Assembly: GCA_030679145.1 (NCBI GenBank)
Contig: JAUXTU010000069.1
Coordinates: forward strand, 1 to 47,066
Direction of reading: 5' to 3'
Source: Bacteroidota bacterium
GTDB taxonomy: Bacteria; Bacteroidota; Ignavibacteria; UBA10030; UBA8401
Length of the DNA: 47,066 nucleotides
The translations under genes and the position numbers were made by a program. Under the pieces are notes generated by a model. That model searched no databases. It saw only the letters and a program-made list of their open reading frames with translations, and was not told the DNA's origin. Positions 45,664 to 47,066 of this stretch are shown here, one piece after another; the first letter of the stretch is position 1; each line of letters begins with the position of its first letter.

Positions 45664-46206
45664 TTACTTTTCTCCTTTATGGATCGTACCATAAATTTTT
45701 GTTCCATCTTTAACTTCGAGCGTGATAGTCTCATTTTGCCAGATTACTTTTGTCCCAAGAATATCTTTGATTCCGATAAGTTCATATCGAACTTGATTCA
45801 CTCCAATTTGTAGAACTTCAACTGATGATTTTAGTCCTTCAAATTTATTTTCAAGTGAACCGAGTCTCTTGTTGGATTCATCCACCTTATTTTCCAGCGA
45901 GTCAAGTCGATGATTGGACTCGTCTGATTTTGCTTCAAGTGAACCAAGCCGCTGATTCGATTCATCGGATTTATTTTCAAGTGAGCCAAGCCGCTGATTC
46001 GATTCATCGGATTTATTTTCAAGTGAGCCGAGTCGTTGATTAGATTCGTCTGATTTTGCTTCAAGTGAACCAAGCCGTTGATTGCTAATGGTAATACCAT
46101 CTTCAACATTGCCAATACGGTTTTCAAGTGAAATAAATCTGGCATTCGTATCACTTCTAAGACCTTTTATCTCTTCTAAAATTGCTTGCAAAATTTTTTC
46201 TTCCAT
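45664..46206 (-). CDS. Small coiled-coil protein made of 14-residue repeats
   Basis: A 180-residue protein of unknown function. Residues 1-40 are helical. Residues 41-124 consist of six consecutive 14-residue units of the type S-N-Q-R-L-G-S-L-E-N-K-S-D-E, that is two heptads per unit with Leu at the hydrophobic positions. A long parallel coiled coil is therefore expected. The C-terminal 50 residues (V-R-Y-E-L-I-G-I-K-D-I-L and I-Y-G-T-I-H-K-G-E-K) look like a small beta-containing cap. There is no signal peptide or membrane segment, so it is probably cytoplasmic. The near-identical DNA units suggest recent repeat expansion. Confidence 0.65.
   Translation of the reverse strand: MEEKILQAILEEIKGLRSDTNARFISLENRIGNVEDGITISNQRLGSLEAKSDESNQRLGSLENKSDESNQRLGSLENKSDESNQRLGSLEAKSDESNHRLDSLENKVDESNKRLGSLENKFEGLKSSVEVLQIGVNQVRYELIGIKDILGTKVIWQNETITLEVKDGTKIYGTIHKGEK
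45835..46086. repeat. Six tandem 42-bp coding repeats
   Basis: Six head-to-tail 42-bp units encode the 14-residue coiled-coil repeats. Central units are nearly identical at the DNA level; the outer ones (45835-45918 side) have diverged. Copy number is likely to vary between strains. Confidence 0.85.
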
Positions 46207-46241
46207 AATTGGCTTTCAAGTAATTACTTAAAAGTAATAAA

Positions 46242-46270
46242 AAAAGCCGTGTAATCAAACAACGGCTTTT
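46242..46270 (-). terminator. Terminator after korB
   Basis: AAAAGCCGT (46242-46250) pairs exactly with ACGGCTTTT (46262-46270), with an 11-base loop. On the minus strand it follows the korB stop by about 20 bases and continues into TTTATTACTTTT. Confidence 0.8.
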
Positions 46271-46289
46271 CCTGAACATTTGTCATTTG

Positions 46290-47066
46290 TTATTGAATTA
46301 CCCACGTATCTCCGCCGTTCAATAATTTGTCAAGCTGTCCTTTTCCACGTTTGGAAATTGCAGAATCGATTTGTTTTTCCATTTCATCTTCATAACGCGG
46401 ACGATCGATTGCCAGGAAGATTCCTACAGGGCGTGGAAGCTCTGGATGATAGGTCATATTCGCAAGGATGAAAGCCAATGTTGAATCTTTTTCATTATGA
46501 ATAAGCAGATCATTGGTTGAATGGCTCCCATCTTTTAATGATACGACAACTGGTGAGAAACCATCCAGTTTTATTCCTTTGTCATTATCTTTTCCGAATA
46601 CTAACGGTTTTCCATGTTCCAAGAAAACAACACTGTCGGATTTCGTCTCTTTTTCAGTGAATTTGAAAAATGCCCCATCGTTGAACACGTTACAGTTCTG
46701 ATAGATCTCAACAAACGATGTTCCTTTATGCTCTGCAGCGCGTTTAATGATCGTCTGCATATGTTTAGGATCACGGTCTAACGAACGGGCAACAAATGTT
46801 CCGCCTGAACCAAGTGCTAAGCTTGCAGGATTGAACGGCATATCAACGGAGCCGAGCGGGGTGGATTTTGTGACCTTTCCGGTTTCCGATGTTGGTGAAT
46901 ATTGACCTTTTGTTAAACCATAGATCTGATTATTAAACAATAAAATATTCAGATCAATATTTCGTCGCAAAACGTGAATCATATGATTTCCACCGATTGA
47001 TAGTCCGTCACCATCACCCGTTGCAACCCACACCATTAGATCAGGCCGTGCAATTTTTAAACCGGA
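46290..47066 (-). CDS. korB: 2-oxoacid:ferredoxin oxidoreductase beta subunit, 5' end outside the window
   Basis: Thiamine-diphosphate-binding subunit of a 2-oxoglutarate- or pyruvate-type ferredoxin oxidoreductase. The visible 258 codons begin inside the protein. G-D-G-D-G followed by G-G-N-H (about 18-28 residues in) is the TPP/Mg motif. [17 protein letters not shown] is characteristic of the KorB family. The Met at 47036 is not the start, since the frame stays open to the window edge and the upstream residues fit the family. The alpha subunit would be expected just upstream, outside the window. Reductive TCA or oxidative use cannot be told apart here. Confidence 0.9.
   Translation of the reverse strand, partial: SGLKIARPDLMVWVATGDGDGLSIGGNHMIHVLRRNIDLNILLFNNQIYGLTKGQYSPTSETGKVTKSTPLGSVDMPFNPASLALGSGGTFVARSLDRDPKHMQTIIKRAAEHKGTSFVEIYQNCNVFNDGAFFKFTEKETKSDSVVFLEHGKPLVFGKDNDKGIKLDGFSPVVVSLKDGSHSTNDLLIHNEKDSTLAFILANMTYHPELPRPVGIFLAIDRPRYEDEMEKQIDSAISKRGKGQLDKLLNGGDTWVIQ

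Noticed and set aside
45835-46086. Tandem repeats as a CRISPR array
   Set aside because: The units are directly adjacent with no spacers and are in frame inside a gene encoding heptads.
1-47066. tRNA, rRNA, transposase, integrase or phage genes
   Set aside because: Reading the intergenic gaps by eye I found no cloverleaf-like sequence, no inverted-repeat-bounded transposase and no phage-like product. A dedicated RNA search was not possible.

Overview
The window looks like a chromosomal stretch of an AT-rich, Gram-negative FCB-group bacterium, most likely in or near Ignavibacteriota. The evidence is a type IX secretion (T9SS) pair porU-porV, four further proteins that end in a T9SS-type sorting domain (three with the N-Y-P-N-P-F-N-P signature), a GWxTD-domain protein, LptF/LptG permeases and a ferredoxin-dependent 2-oxoacid oxidoreductase. 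Shine-Dalgarno sites and a TTGACA-17-TATATT promoter argue against a typical Bacteroidia genome. The taxonomic call is inference.

Layout. 1-205: end of an unknown gene. 288-2066 (-): secreted M61 peptidase. 2163-15022 (+): T9SS-centred cluster of porU behind a strong promoter and folded leader, porV, an M6-like protein with a ruined zinc motif, a gluzincin/TolB-propeller/outer-membrane-barrel fusion, and a DUF5683-like protein. 15050-17502 (-): lptF-lptG. 17654-19767 (+): diheme cytochrome c and a Gfo/Idh/MocA oxidoreductase. 19862-25807 (+): pfkA, then aat-purC-PpiC chaperone coupled by ATGA overlaps, then mrp and nfu.

25808-37010 is an accessory island between nfu and ftsE. It holds only secreted or surface proteins: a seven-repeat SBBP propeller protein, a C25 protease, a PD40 lipoprotein and an S8 protease. 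The two proteases share a C-terminal beta-helix/helical-repeat/sorting-domain architecture behind unrelated catalytic heads. A 26-codon copy of the ftsE 3' end lies just after the C25 gene and differs from the real ftsE end only at silent positions. It marks a recombination or transfer junction.

37052-44499 (-): eight tightly packed genes (pepA, thioesterase, redoxin, TlpA-like, beta-CASP hydrolase, GWxTD protein, pdxA, ftsE). 44574-47066 (-): nrnA-like DHH phosphoesterase, a small coiled-coil protein built of 42-bp repeats, and the 3' part of korB.

How they fit together: PorU and PorV process and anchor T9SS cargo, and four cargo-like proteins lie in the window. LptF/G, the PpiC chaperone and the barrel fusion belong to envelope assembly. 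The rest is housekeeping. No tRNA, rRNA, CRISPR array, transposase or phage gene was recognised. The observations most worth following are the ftsE relic, a 33-codon leader ORF coupled to the S8 protease, the folded porU leader, and a palindromic repeat embedded in the coding start of the barrel fusion.
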